Assembly (NCBI GenBank): GCA_963585895.1
Contig: OY757904.1
Coordinates: forward strand, 1,539,907-1,603,906
Origin: Sepioteuthis lessoniana
Taxonomy: Eukaryota; Mollusca; Cephalopoda; Myopsida; Loliginidae
DNA length: 64,000 bases
Direction: 5' to 3'
Position 1 is the stretch's first letter. Each line of letters opens with the position of its first letter. Below are positions 41,481-55,514 of the stretch, piece by piece. Below the pieces are notes generated by a model, which saw only the letters and a list, made by a program, of their open reading frames with translations, did not search any database and was not told the origin of the DNA. The position numbers and the translations under genes were made by a program.

Positions 41481-43715
41481 AAAAATGTTTCATTTTGGGG
41501 TGGATATCCAATATCTTTAATAATAAACAGCCACATATCATTGAAGATACGCGTCTCCCTGGTTGCAACTTTGCATTTGCATCAAAAGAAGAAAAGCAAT
41601 TGTTTTTCTGTAGTACGTGCCAATACACTAATCTCATGTACCTGTTTCCTTAATTATTTTTTTATTTCTCTTTTTGGTTTATGATTTATTCACTGGGTGC
41701 TTATATCCCTCGATTTTCATTTCCTTCTTGTCTAAATTGTACAGTGGTTCCTATTCTTGAGTTCATAACTATTATTTTGAAGAATCATTGTTGCTCTAGG
41801 CCAACATAGTTTATCACGAACTGGGTTGTTATAGATAGATGATCTGTAGCTAATACGTTATATGGTATATATACACATTGTTAATTCGACTTGCATTTGT
41901 ATATGACATTTAATAAGCTATCGTGTAAGAAAATGGATGTGATTAGTATATGTATTTATTGTGTGATTGTGTGTTCCAAGCATTAGTGATTGGCGTGACG
42001 GTCATTGTAATGCTGGCTTAGATCCTCCCTCTTGTTCATTAACTAGACATGATTGCGAACGAGTGTTTCAAAATCGTGTTCATTGCTGTACACTCATCTA
42101 CACTTTATCTCATCCTACTCTCGTTGGGTGGTTCCCAGCCTCTCACTTGCGCTATAATCAGTTGTCGGTAGCCATGGCGCCTTTCAGGGTCGGATTTGGC
42201 ATTTGCTGAGTCGTATGGGCATGGCGAGTGACGACTGGCATCTCTTGTGGTCAATGGCTACGGGCCAATCAGACATCTATGCAGTAAACACACCCTGCGG
42301 GGAGAACAGGAACGTGGGCGAACATCGCACACAAAATATTGATTGCTATTTTTTATGTTTCTCTTTTTATAGTCGAATCACGCCAGGAAAGTTCAGTAAA
42401 ATATTCACGATAGTCGTTAACTATCAATGGCCTCCAGTTTGTTACAAATAATTGAACTCAGTTTTCGATTTTCTGCTTTCTTTAGAAACCTGATTAATTA
42501 AAATTTGTAGTTTTTTTACATCAGTTATAAATTGTTTTTTACAAGCATTTGACACTATGCCTCAATTTTTTTTTCAAAGTAAGAACTTCATTTTCTCATG
42601 ATTAGTGTGAGGTAACAAGACAAAAGAATGTAGTATTTGGGTTTGAGTTTTAAACCAGATAATTTCTTCTATTTGATCATAAACGTGCTAGATAAAGATT
42701 TACAGTGGAGTTTTCATTATCTTCGTTGGGGACGCAGTAATGAAGGTCATCAGTAAGGAAGATGGAATCAGTGAACCGAGTCAAAATTCCGACTGAGGCT
42801 GCATGTGGTATTTTTCCACAAATGAATCTTGGAAATGGATGAAACAATCTCTTCTTCCTCACTTGAGTATTCAATAATAGAGTAGATTGTGATCTGTTGC
42901 CTTGATGGTCAACTCGTCAAGGAAAAGGACAAGTCTGAATTCAAAAGCTAGTAGTCTAATGTTGCCTTCAACCTTGTTTTGTCAGCTCATGTAACTATTG
43001 CAGGGCCTCGAAGAATGTTGACAAAGCTGAATAGATGACAAGTTAACGCCAGGAAAAATTCAGACAAGTGGTCACATGAAAATATCACTCACTTTATTAT
43101 TGGTGTTTAAATCTCCCCCTGGACCCGTGAAGTGGTAATCACAGGTCGATGAAATAATTGCTACATAGTATACCATGATGAGAATCAGTTTCGATGATCT
43201 AGAAATTTAAGTCATTTCTTGTCGCTCAGTCAGTTACTAACTTAGATACTCTTTAAAAAATCCGCAAACCTTGTTTAACCGTTTCTCTTACCTAACATGA
43301 GAGTTCTCGATCTTGATCCTTTATTGTCGGTTATAGAGCCAAGCATCAGGTTCACACGTGGTAAGGTGTGGTAATTACACAGTTAGCCACCAGGTTCCCT
43401 GATTTTAGGAAGCAGCCACTACACAGTGATATTGATTACAAGCTGTACTGACCTTTATCCTTTCCTTGCAAAACATGGAAAAGGGAATCTTTCTAAATGT
43501 TCAACGGCTAGTTTTCCAAATAACAATGATAGACATGAACTCAGATTCAATTACAGATCCGTAGTTTTTCATAGGATTGTTGTTTAGTTTGTTCGCAACT
43601 TGTTCCTTTTCCCTTTTTCTTTCATTTTTTTTTTTTTTTTCAATTTGGACATCTCTTATGTAAGAACCAAATTCTATAAACTCTGTACTGTTTCTCTAAA
43701 ATATATTCTTTTTTA
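41481..43715. other. Spacer containing a GC-richer patch
   Basis: 41980-42330 is noticeably richer in GC and CpG than its surroundings and has overlapping frames of about 80 codons, without recognisable domains. The rest is ordinary AT-rich sequence. Confidence 0.45.
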
Positions 43716-43717
43716 AA

Positions 43718-43718
<1 letters not shown>

Positions 43719-43748
<30 letters not shown>

Positions 43749-43752
43749 CCTC

Positions 43753-43793
<41 letters not shown>
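43719..43793 (+). repeat. (CT)n microsatellite
   Basis: About 37 CT units with CCC and TGT interruptions. Confidence 0.95.
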
Positions 43794-43796
<3 letters not shown>

Positions 43797-43799
43797 ATC

Positions 43800-46700
43800 T
43801 TAAAGTAAGACTATTTCTAGTCAATAAATTCTACCTAAATATTTTGTAGTTAATTTTACGTAAACCACAAAATCGAATTGAATGTTGCACATTTTTACGC
43901 GATGCACACACTAGGCCTATTAATAGCGGCCGATAATTGTATTCTATCTCTTTGACATTCGTACTTTTTCTCTAAGCACTGATACAACAATCAATTGTTC
44001 AGCTAAAAATAGTAATCTTCCTCAGACCATTGATCTAAAATTGTGATATTATCAATTCCATGTGAAATTTTCATGTTTCCTTCTCTAAAAAATGAATCCA
44101 CTTTTATCCAACATTTTTACACTTTCAAACTATATTTGTCGAGTTCAAATAACTAAACATTGGAATTCATATTTTTAATACAGACCTTGTAAATCCAGGG
44201 CTCCTAAAAACTCTAATAAAATAATCAGAAGTTAAAATGCTATGTTCATTTATTATTTTAAGCAATTCATTGTCTTGGCTTATTTATTGGTATTTGTTAA
44301 AATGAATGTGTTTAGATTCACAGCAATGAACGTACATATAAAAAAATCAATTTGAGTGGCTACGTGTCATGAAATTCTTTAAGCATTTTTGATTATAGAA
44401 CCAAATGTATGAAAATTACAGAAGAAAAATCATTTCAACTCCTTTCATGACATAATTGTTTTGTTGACGCAAAAATATTTTTGTACTTTCTTCTAATTAA
44501 ATTCTAACATCTTTTGTATTGAGGATTTGTAAAAAAGAAAGAAAATTGATCACTGAGAAACTATTAATGTCTAGATTCCAAGGTTTAGCTTTAAAAGGTG
44601 TATTTTAATTGTTAATTTGCCATTTTGATTTCAACTGTTGAACTATGTATGTATGTATGTATGTATGTATGTATGTATGTATGTATACAAGAACACGTAC
44701 ACATGCTTGGTAATACGCATTTTAAAAACACTAACTCAATAGCAGTTTCAGCAGCCTTTAAATTTGATATTGAGTCACATCCTGTCTATGGGATTTATAT
44801 AATAATTAATTGCAACAATACATAAAGAGGAGGCAAATACTATAAATAAACAAGTTATCTCCCTTGAGAAATTGAAATGAGAAAATGTGAGAGCAGACAA
44901 AATATTTTTAATAAGTTAAAAATTAAAATGGAAAATCTTTTATTCTCTAAGATATAAATGCTTTTGTGCTTGTGAGATTTTGGCAACATTACAATAATGA
45001 ACATACAAATATCTAATCATTATATGACATGGATACAGGTAATAATTTTTATCCAAATAAGGAAATAATGTAGGAAATATGATGGAATTTTCTTCATAAT
45101 CAGTGAGTGCTTTGATATTTTTAAGAAAAACCTGAGTGAAAGACGTGAACCCAAATATTTTGTACACATTTTTGACGTTTAGGCTTCTTTAGTGAAGTTA
45201 GCAACTAAGTCGCTATGATATTTGATGTAAAATTTCAATTCGTTTATGGATAAATTTCTAATTATATTCAACTCACCTTTTTGAAAATTTTATATGTTAA
45301 ATTAATATTTGAATTTTTAATTGAATTATCTCAACTCTCGTAGGTTATTTAAATAAAAAATACATAGCGAATTATAGAAAAACTTTTTCGAGGAAAATTT
45401 CATAAGTTCTTGAGCAATGTCTCGAGGTAATTGAAAGGACAATCAAACTCATAAAAATCTCCCCATTTAAATGTTTTTAACGGAAAATTATCAACATTAT
45501 TTTTAAATTGTTCATTTTGGAGTTTGAAATATTTAATCTAATTCTGGTATAAAAAGACAAAATGCATTTTATTTCATTGTATATATTCTTTTTCATTAGA
45601 AAAAACTACAGTTGCCTTTTTTAATCGATCAGATATTAAAGTAGAGGAATATGATTAAATTTCTGAAACCACATTGGTGCTGTTTGAGAATTATACAAGC
45701 TGTTCTTTCAAAATTCATAAATTTGTCCATAGAAAGAACTTACAAAACCTGATATCTATTTTCAAAAATGTGCTTCACTGGACTACTCACAAAAGTAGCG
45801 GCAAATGTCTGTGCTACATTACATACGTACACTTTTTAAATTACCCATTTTGTGTTGTGCTTCGTAATACAATTTGCAAAATGTAAAGTTGGGCAATAAT
45901 AGTTCAGAATAGAATGAAGCTGTAATTTTTTTCTATCATTTAACTATTTGTTACTGTATCGTTTTTATATTTCATATTATGAAGTAAGTGTTTGTCTGGA
46001 TTTATCCATAAAATCATTTGGTATATGTTGTATGTATAAAAGTTTTTTGTCATATTATTCAGCAGTGATGTATGTTTTTCTTTGTTAGAAAAGGCTCTTG
46101 AAAAGAACTTTCTTCTTTACTGCACCAAAAGTATCAATTTTTTACTTAACTCATATTTAATTATGAACTTTTTCTAAATTTTATTAGGAATTTCGAGTTA
46201 ATTAACTAAATACGTTATTAATTTTATTACATTTCTCAGATTTAGAATAAAACTGTATCCCATCAGATTTTAGAATAACATTTGACTTAACTAGATTCCA
46301 TTCACAATGGACCATTTTTATTTTGATTCCATTCATAATTGACCATCTTTAACTTTGAAAAATGTTGTCCTTTGTTGAAACAGATTTCAATAAGTACAGG
46401 AATTGAGAGTTATCTTTCAAACACAAAAGAAAAATATTTTTTCAAGATTTGGTTTCGATTCTTAAATTCATATGAGCAAGTAAAACATCAGAAAAAAAAT
46501 CTTCCCATGAATTCCAGTATTGCTGAACAGAATGTTATGCAATGAAACTAATGCACTGTCATTGAATTTGATATGAGAGAAAAGATGATTCGGGATTTGG
46601 GGTCAAATAGAAAAGATTAGATGTTATTCACATTGATTAAATTGTTCTGTCACAAGAGTGCGGTAGTAGGCCATTTTGTGAAGATCTGTTTTATGAAATG

Positions 46701-48050
46701 AAATTGCCAACCATCACTCTAACGTCAGCGCCCAAAACAAGTCGTATACACGAGTAATCACCAGGGATGGCCATAGTGGAATATGATTGTAAATATGGAT
46801 GATTATGTTTGAAAGGTGTTTGAAATGTATCAATAAATGAATATGGATTACTTGATCTGATTCACATAAGTGTATGACTCGACAGCAATAAAAGCGGACA
46901 TATGCTCGGATTTGGAATTCCTTCGACTTTAAGAGACAAGTCGCAGTAATTATTTGTCCTTACTCGAAGCGTTTCGTAAATAACGTCATTAGTTATTTTT
47001 CTTCCTGTCAACGCAGACCTTTTGCTTCAATAATATGATTTTATTTGAGCCTCGTTGATCGAGTTCCAAAGATAAACAAATCTTGGAAAAAATTTTGTTT
47101 TCAATTTTCCCAAGGCCAACAACACAATTGATGCCCTTGGCATATGCCACAAAATACTGTTTCCATCTTCTGATACACAAGAAATCAATAAAAATCGCTA
47201 TGTTTTCCTTTTCTTCATAATACGCTTCATATTTTCGCGTCTTTCTTTTTTCTTGTTTTTTTTTCTCTTCTTTTTTTTTTTTTTAACAAACTAATTTACA
47301 TTTCCTACTTATTGCTCTCGTCCATGTCAGCAAATTTCATTTGTCTCTCTTTCTTCTCTTTGATTATTTACTTCTTCTTCATTTGCTTCTGGTCCCATTC
47401 AATCATTTCATTTATTTACTGATGTTTTCTTTCCTTTTTTTAAAAATAATATTGTTTTTTTTATTCTTCTCACCAATGAGTTTTGACTTGTTATTTTCAT
47501 CTTCTTTCTCTTCTGCAATTTGTTTGTGCCTGTTTGTCCATATATTTTCTCTCTTTAATATCTACAAGTCCTTCCAATTCTCCCTCCACACAATATAATA
47601 TCGCCCGTAAATATGTACACTCCAACCAATCTTTTATTTAAAATTTTTTTAAAACGAAGGATCATCGTCATCAAGGCATGCTATTGGTCATTTCCCTAGG
47701 TACGTTTTCTAGACGGTACCCAGTATCTACACAGAGCTAATAAACGTAAGTTTTGTCTTGTCACCAACACTAATCTGTCCATGTGTGGGAGACCAAAGAA
47801 AACGTCACTTGTAAGTTAGTTCTTACTTCAATGGAATGCTCAGAATATCTTGCTCGTCTTTTTTGAATAGTTTGTGAGAGATGGGAGATAAATAGCCGAA
47901 CAATAATGGCTTCGTAATGCGCTGCTTCAGAAATCAGCATCCCATCAAAAGGATACCATTATTTCATTATTTCTAATGGATATATTATTAGACATCATTT
48001 AACAGCAATAAATTAACAATATTAAAATCCTCTATCCAAAAATCGAAATA
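43800..48050. other. Long AT-rich spacer
   Basis: (TATG)n lies at 44644-44688. Pyrimidine-rich sequence spans 47220-47600. Short frames such as 46989-47180 (-) have no recognised domain. No gene or complete element supported. Confidence 0.45.
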
Positions 48051-48058
48051 TATTGCAG

Positions 48059-48680
48059 TCCAAAAATAAGTACACTCCAAAGCAAAAACTTGGCTTCAGT
48101 ATTTATAGCAAATATATATATTTTTAAACCATACTCAATTTTTTCTTTTGTGGGGATTTATGTTCGTTTGAATATAAATAGACGGTGCAATCTTAAAATA
48201 GTTCTTATAAAGATACCGTTTTTATGCGTAAATGTTCAATTTAACAGTTGTAGAAATCTCTGTCTGTTTATCTGTCTGTCTTCCCTGGTTTAAATGAATG
48301 TATTATCTGCGCAAACCGAATAACCGCCATCAAAATATCGCTACTCAACTTATGTTAAGCAAAAATACTGCTAAGAAAATTGTTTAAAATACGAAAAAAT
48401 GTGAAAAAGTGGCAACTATTAAGAAGGGACGGGTTTGGTCAAGCCGAGAGACCCCACAAGTTTATTCGTTGTATCGGCAGATTGTGGAACGAAGATCAAA
48501 GAAAATCGGTTTCGAGTATTGCTCTAATATTACTGGATTTCAATCTAATTGAGCATTTGTGGAATGTATTTAAGCGGAAAGACGATAACTATCTTATACG
48601 ACAAAACTTAAATCCCGCATTATGGTGGAGTGAAAAAATATTCCACTTGTTATTTGTGAAAGTCTACAATAAATAGATGA
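48059..48680 (+). mobile_element. Tc1-like element, internally deleted
   Basis: The start CAGTCCAAAAATAAGTACAC resembles a Tc1-type terminal repeat. 48380-48676 encodes the end of a helix-turn-helix region (GQAERPHKFIRCIGRLWNED) joined directly to the transposase C-terminus (FNLIEHLWNVFKRK). The DDE catalytic core between them is missing. No opposite inverted repeat was found. Confidence 0.72.
48380..48676 (+). pseudogene. Tc1 transposase with catalytic core deleted (98 aa)
   Basis: An open frame of 98 codons that fuses the DNA-binding part (residues about 15-50) to the final LIEHLWNVFKRK motif (about 56-67). In Tc1 transposases that motif follows the third catalytic residue. About 200 residues of core, including all catalytic acids, are absent, so it cannot transpose. 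It could only bind DNA if it were ever expressed. Confidence 0.75.
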
Positions 48681-48684
48681 GTAA

Positions 48685-49740
48685 AGAGAGCTACACTAAA
48701 TATTGATTTGAAATAACTTCTTTCATAGGAATGTACTTTGATTCCTATATAAACATATTTGTGGTTAAAGAGTTTCGATACAGTATAGTTTGTTGATAAA
48801 TAATACCTAATAAGATCCGTTTTATGGTAAAATGTTTCGATAGAAATGATCAAATCCTGGTATCTTTGGTATAAAAGAAAATGAACTTTTTCAAAAGAAT
48901 GGGTATACAACAGACATTTAGCTTAATAAATACTATTTTATATAGACTTTACTTAGTTTAATCTTCTATAAAACTAATAATGCGAGATGTCAAAGTATCG
49001 AGCACACAATTAATTTTTATCCTACAATAAAGTAGTCATACTATTCTCTACATAACTGTACATCTCACGTTATAATGGAATATTTAGAATATTTACTAAT
49101 TAAACTATATATATAACTCTGTATGTTGGTGTCTTTCAACTTTTTTTTTTCCATTTTGTATTTTTCATATTTTTCTTCTATTTATTACAAAACGTGTGAT
49201 TTAATCATTTACAATTTTTCCCAATCCTATGACTTTTCTTCTTTTCACGTTTCATTCTCCCTATTTTCTTCAATTAAGCTATACTCGTTTTTTTATCCTT
49301 CCCATGATTCATTTGAGTCTCTTCTTCCAATTCATTTTCTTTTTCCCTGTTCTTTCTTTTATTTTATATCTATCCAGCTGCACACTCTTCTTCATCGTAC
49401 AATAATTCCCACTTTTCTCGGCCCTTCTTTTACCTTTATAATTATTTAGATGGCATTCGACCAGCCAATCTATAATGTTTATTTCATTCTTACCAATACC
49501 AACAACTTTTCGCATTTTTTTTTTTCTTATTCTATTTTTATTTTAACCCTTCGGCGTTCAATACTCAAATAATTTGAACCTAATTCTCAACGCTTCTCTG
49601 AAGAAACCAAGTCCAAATCTTACGAACGTACAGTTTTCACTGGTAAAAACAATAGTTAAGATTCTTCTATGTTCCAATCTATTTCTTCAAATTATCCTTC
49701 AATTTCTTTTTATGTTTTCATGTTTTAAATAGACCCAAGC
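48685..49740. other. AT-rich spacer, nothing recognised
   Basis: Several short frames of about 100 codons in pyrimidine-rich DNA. None has a recognisable motif. Confidence 0.4.
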
Positions 49741-49741
49741 A

Positions 49742-49742
<1 letters not shown>

Positions 49743-49780
<38 letters not shown>

Positions 49781-49781
49781 C
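49743..49781 (+). repeat. (CAA)n microsatellite
   Basis: About 13 CAA units. Confidence 0.95.
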
Positions 49782-49789
49782 CGTATTCC

Positions 49790-50820
49790 TGACAAATTTA
49801 TAAGAATAAGGCTTAAATAAAAGCCTATTCAAAAAGAGAAAATATACGACAAAGATATTTAAACTTTAAACCAAACAATTTATGAAAAAAAAGTAATAAG
49901 GATATATATATATATTCCTTATCCTTATGGTCCCTTTAGAAATCGTAATAAAAGAAAATAGCTGAAAAGCATTTTCAATGTACCAAATTGCTTGAAAAGA
50001 TTGCAATTTCAGATATGTTCGTGTCTTTTAAAACATTTTCTCCTCTGATAATCAAGACATACAGAATGAAATAAACATTGACACAATAAACATTTAGAAC
50101 TAACAAAGACAGGAGACAATTTGGTATTCTTGTTTAGTTATGAAGTTCTAGCGAATCTTGAGATCTGTCCGATCTACTTTGACAACTGTATCAGAGTTTA
50201 TATATTGAATTATTAAGTCGTGATAAGTCATATTTCTGTTGGCATTCAAAATAGTATGAAGGGCATTTCTTTCGAGTCGCTATTCAAAACTTAGGTCATA
50301 GTCGACACCATCATTGGAATTCATTTCAGCTGCTTCTATTTCTTTTGAATTTTTTGTCAGAGATCCATACAATGCCAATTAGAGACACTGGCAAATATAA
50401 TATGGCTGACATCGGAGTTGCAATAAAGCTTTGCAACCATAGAATTATGTGGTTTGTCAAAGTTGTGTATGAAAGACCTCAGAATTTGTTTCTTCTTTTA
50501 CTCTCAGTTCTTAGGGTAAGAAGAAAGTTGGTATATTCTTTATTATAGGCGACCACAAGCAAGGCACATTTTACATTATATGGCTGTTGAGAGGAAAAGA
50601 CAACATACTAACAATAATACTTACAGTGTAAACCGCTGGCAGGTTTCTGTGATCTTCTATGATTGTTTAATCAAAAAATTTAGATTTATTAAATTTTCGT
50701 TTTTTTTTTTATTACTTTCTATGATTTCATTGAAATACTGATAAGACAGATATCATAACTGCCCTTTGAAATTTGAATTCAATCCGGTGAAATTTTGCCT
50801 TGTATCTGTTTTATACAACG
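49790..50820. other. Spacer, nothing recognised
   Basis: No feature supported. Confidence 0.4.
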
Positions 50821-50829
50821 TTGAGTCAA

Positions 50830-51175
50830 AAGTTTTGCAACAATTCAGTAGTTTTGAGTGCTTTTACCAAGGTCGTGAAGGTAATGAATCAAACAACTGT
50901 GAGATATCGAGTTCGCCTGATACTCTCCGAGTGCTACCTGACTTTGCCTGATCGTCGAGGTTCTTGCAGCCCAAGAAAAATTTCTTCAACTTCTTCTTGT
51001 GATCAACTGCACCTTTAACTATCTCACTAAAATTTTTTTGCTTCTGCGGAGGAATGACCCAGTTGCGATTCGTAAAACATAAGTTCCCAAATGAGAACTG
51101 CACGTTTATCTGTGCGACAATCAAACTACATTCAAAGTGAAACAATGCAAAATTTGTCAGCTTACCGATTACCAC
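50830..51175 (-). pseudogene. Mariner-like transposase N-terminal fragment
   Basis: The minus strand encodes CKNLDDQAKSG joined to STRRVSGELDISQ, then, in another frame, HYLHDLGKS. These are the linker and second helix-turn-helix of mariner transposases, with a short deletion between the first two pieces. The catalytic domain is absent. Confidence 0.6.
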
Positions 51176-51189
51176 AATTTAAACTACTT

Positions 51190-54100
51190 TAATCACCACA
51201 AGCAAATACTTATACAAAACTGACATTAAATCTTTTTCATTTTAAGGTTAATTTTATCACCATCACTCCAGAGTGTCGTTTTCTAGAATAGATAAATAAC
51301 CCTGGAGTTTTGAATTAAATATATCCACCAACATACTTTTTAAAAAAATCTGGGAAAATTACTCAACACTAAATCCCATCATATTTTCCCCTCCTATTGT
51401 TATTTAGGACGTTTTCAACGACTGATTGTAAAAAATTGTGGGATAATTGCGTCGTATCATTGATACAACGCAATAAGCCATTGGAGAAGACAAAACCGCT
51501 TCGAAAATCAGCATTCAAAATCAAGTATACTTAACACAATTTGATAAAACACAACCATTACTTACTGTTACTTATTAGTTATTCAATGTTGATGTTTTAA
51601 CGATTTTTTGCGTTTTGTTAAATGCATTTGCTATCTTCATTTGTTAGTTTTTTCCCATGAGGATATCCACTTTCCGCAGTTGCCAAAACGTGAAAATAGT
51701 TTTCCACGCCGTTCCTATACTCCACTCTTTGTATGTCGAGCTGTTTTGATATTTAATAGAGATCTTATCCAGAATTGTGCTAAAAAATTCCTTCCCTAGC
51801 TTCCTAAATTTATCTTGTGAACAACCAAATTAACCACAACCAAATGGGAATATGAGTCTAAAATTAAAACATTACAATAGAAAAAAATGCAGATATCTTA
51901 ACCTTTGGCGGCTGGAAGTTGTCATTCCGTCATAACCTAAATCGATGATTTGTTTTAATCATATGAGCCAAATATTTGTGGGTAGGGTAGATAAGTTTTC
52001 ATCATCAGAGAGATGATGTGTTATAAAAAGCAGTTAAGTTTGTGTTACTGCTCAAAGCTCTTTCTTTTTTCTTCCTAAGACCGTGATGTCTCCAATAAAT
52101 ATTGTTGCTGTTGATTGCTGCGGGTTTATCATGGAAAATGATGCAAACTCAAAGAAAATTTCTTGTATTTTTTTTTTTTTTTTTACTTAAACTAGGATTC
52201 AAACTCGTTCAATAATTAAATGTGGATAGAATAAAATACTTTTAAGTCAAAGATTTCTCCCAACTCGAAATTGCTATGTTAATGGAAGAAGACATAATCT
52301 CTGCTAAAATACTTTGTATTTCTTTATTTCTCAGTACGGATCGAGCTATTTCTTTCATTCTTTCTTTCTTTCATCCTTTTTTCACTTGTTCCTTCTTTCC
52401 TTTTTCAATTTTTCTTTCTTTCTTTCTTTCGTTCTTTCGTTCTTATCCTCAGATATTTAAAGATTGGTTGATCATCTACTAAATATAAAATGTCTGAAAT
52501 TTCCAGCACAGATAATTATTTCAGCAATTAGCCTTAATCTGATATACCACAGCCCAAATAATATTTTTCATAATTCCATTGAAAATATTTCTCTAAAGAA
52601 AGAAAATTTTTACTTATATCAAACACAATGTGATTAATCTAACGCCACACAAGTCTAATTGACATAAAATTATACATACTCAATCAAGTTTCATAAATTT
52701 GTATCATGAATGCAAACAAAAAAATAGGCGTCATTTTGTGCTGAGCCGAATATTGGTGAACGCTGACAAATCCAATTTGTCATTTAAGATCTTTTAGCCA
52801 GAAATATGCCGTCCTGCCAAATCTGATTTTTAATTTTTTTTTTCAAAACAAGAAATGGGTGTAAGTTTTGTTCTTGCTCGTCTAAAATGATATTTTCTTT
52901 CGCATTTATTTTGAAACTTTAACTTTTTTACTAATATTTCAATTAGAGTTTTTCAATAGTTAAATTTTATTCTCAAAATTCAATGTTAAACTCTGAATTT
53001 TAAGAATCTTAATTTCTGTTATATTTTATATCTCAATTACCAGATCGTCATTTCCCCGATCATTGTGGATGACAATTAAAAAAGGGAACAACTCATCCTT
53101 TACTCCCAGGATATTGCAACTAATATTCAACTAGTATTCTATACATACATAACAATTTATTTGAATTGATTGATTTTAACGACTTGTCAACTCGTATTTT
53201 TTTATTTCGAGAGGTTTGCGAATTACGTATGTTTTCATTTAAAGTTATGTTTCTTAAAAGTTTTTTGCGCACGGTTAAATGATGTCAAGTATTCCAATCT
53301 AATTGAAAGATTTTACCCATAAATGGGAGTTTATTTGAGTGAAAATTCATATTTGCATAAGAATGTAGGAATTGATAAAAGTAATATCCTAATGACGTTG
53401 TAATAATCCCCAATGCAGATAAATTTTAGAGTTGGGCTATAGAAAGACCTAAATACTATATTCAGAATCTAAAACTAACCTTACACGGTAATTTTGTTTT
53501 CAATTCATTATTATCTCCCCCAAAAGACAACTAGATATAAAATCTGAAAGCAGCTAGTTTTATTTTCGACGCCGTTCCGTTATTGTGACAAATCTTTTTC
53601 TGTGATAAATAAAATCTGTTAAAATTCTGAATTTTTCAACACCTGTATTCTATCAACATTCTACCTGTACAGAAAGACTTATCCGACATTTTATCGTTAC
53701 TCTAAATTATAAACGTCAAAGACACTTGTTATCAGCGAGCGGTGAATTTACACTGAAATGTGTGTTAAATTATTGAGTAGATTTCATTAATCTTTACTTT
53801 TATTACAATGACTGCGTCCAACACAAAATACAAAAGATAAAAGGATGAACGTGCCCTCAGCCACTCAAGTCTCAGATAGGAGAAATTAATGCACTTTTAT
53901 TTTAGCCTTCTTTACGTTAAGTCTTTCTTAAGAAATATTCAATTCTAAACAATGCTATACATGAGGCATTCATAAATCTATTTCTACTATTTGATTATCA
54001 TAGGGTGATGGTTAATAAGTTCATCACACCGACCAATTCGCACGTGTAAGTTTTGACTCTAGGTGAAATCTTCTTGGTCGGATTTATGTTAGGCTTCTGA

Positions 54101-55330
54101 CTTATCGTCGCGTGGTCAGTAAGGTAGTTTTGAAAAGAAGGATAATGAATGTGGCCCTCACAAAGTGACTCACTAAAGTGGTCGTGTTTTCAATTAAGCT
54201 CAACCTTAAGGACATGTGTGCGGTTATTTACGAGGCTATAACTAAATATATAAATCGAAATTATTAAGAAAAAACTACAGATTAGACTCTCAGAGTATTT
54301 TTTGGGTCGGACAAAAGTTCCTTCCATGTTTGATGTTAGATGGCATTTCGTTATGTGAAAACGAATTGTGACGGTCAATAAAAAGGACTACTTTGCAACA
54401 TTGTTGAACGTAAGCTATCGTAAGATAACTGAAATGAAACATCACTAATGGTTAGAAAAAGTGGTCCTATTTCAAAGAAGATCATATAATGAGATTGATT
54501 AGGAAGACTATACATCAGAACGGAATAAACGATTCAAACAAGAATTGTTAGGTCAACGAAATCGAATAAAAATGTTCGTTCAAAATAAGTTACCAGGTAA
54601 GGCATAATATTCTAACAGGATGACAGTCGAGTCCATATTTATTTGAAGACCATCAAAATTTGTTACAATTTGATTGGGAAATTTTCATTCATTCACCTTG
54701 TTTACTTACCGTCGAGGTTGGATTTACAATAATAATTAAATTTGATAATGAAATTTAATAACAGGATTTAAATTCACTAAAACTCTAAAAAACATGTTGT
54801 GTGAATTTTACTGAAAACAAAGGTAAAAAGGTATCATGTGGGTGGAATCAATAACGTATCTAAATAAGAACAGAAGCCAATGGAAGAAAATGATGAATAT
54901 CTTGTACACTAAAGGTAATATAAAAATGTATTTCATTTTATCTAATAAAATTTCAAACAATTTTCTTTTACCAACTATTTTTCGTCCTCTCCATTGGAAA
55001 TATGATAATTTTCTTTTTCGTCGATGCTAAAAAATGTCTTTGTTCTTTGCTGCAAACAGTTCTTCCCATATTACCGAATTGTGAAAGCATCGTCTGGAGG
55101 ATTGAAACCTCGTCACCAGGTTTACTCTTAGCCTCGTATAACACAGAGCCACTGTTATTGTTGTAGCGAGTGAATACAGATTTCATTAAACAATAGAAAT
55201 ATCAGGGAAACGTGATTGCTAAATATCGGGCTCTCTTATCGTTAAAAGTTTACAGTGTCAAGGAACTCAGTGTGGATCTCACTCTCTACGATAATTAATG
55301 AGACTACAGGATCCTGATAAGCATCGCAAT
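51190..55330. other. Long AT-rich spacer
   Basis: (TTTC)n-like sequence lies at 52340-52445. 53265-53330 faintly resembles the internal repeat of SINE B in reverse. No gene supported. Confidence 0.4.
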
Positions 55331-55339
55331 GTACCCATT

Positions 55340-55512
55340 AAAAACCTCATAAAAAGTGTTGTATTAAATATTTCCCGATCTTTGCTATTTCTCTTTCAAA
55401 GAATTTAGAATTGTGCCAATCAAGCAAAGAAACAATTCTAAATTCTATGAAAGGAAAATTGCGAAGACAGGGAAATATTTAATACAACACTTTTTTTTAT
55501 GAGTTTTTTTTT
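55340..55512. repeat. Long imperfect inverted repeat (hairpin)
   Basis: The arm 55340-55414 pairs with 55432-55512 over about 75 bp, with around nine mismatches and small length differences in A/T runs, leaving a 17-base loop. AGTGTTGTATTAAATATTTC and GAATTTAGAATTGT are perfectly paired. It may be a foldback element or a decayed MITE. No coding content. Confidence 0.88.
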
Positions 55513-55514
55513 TT

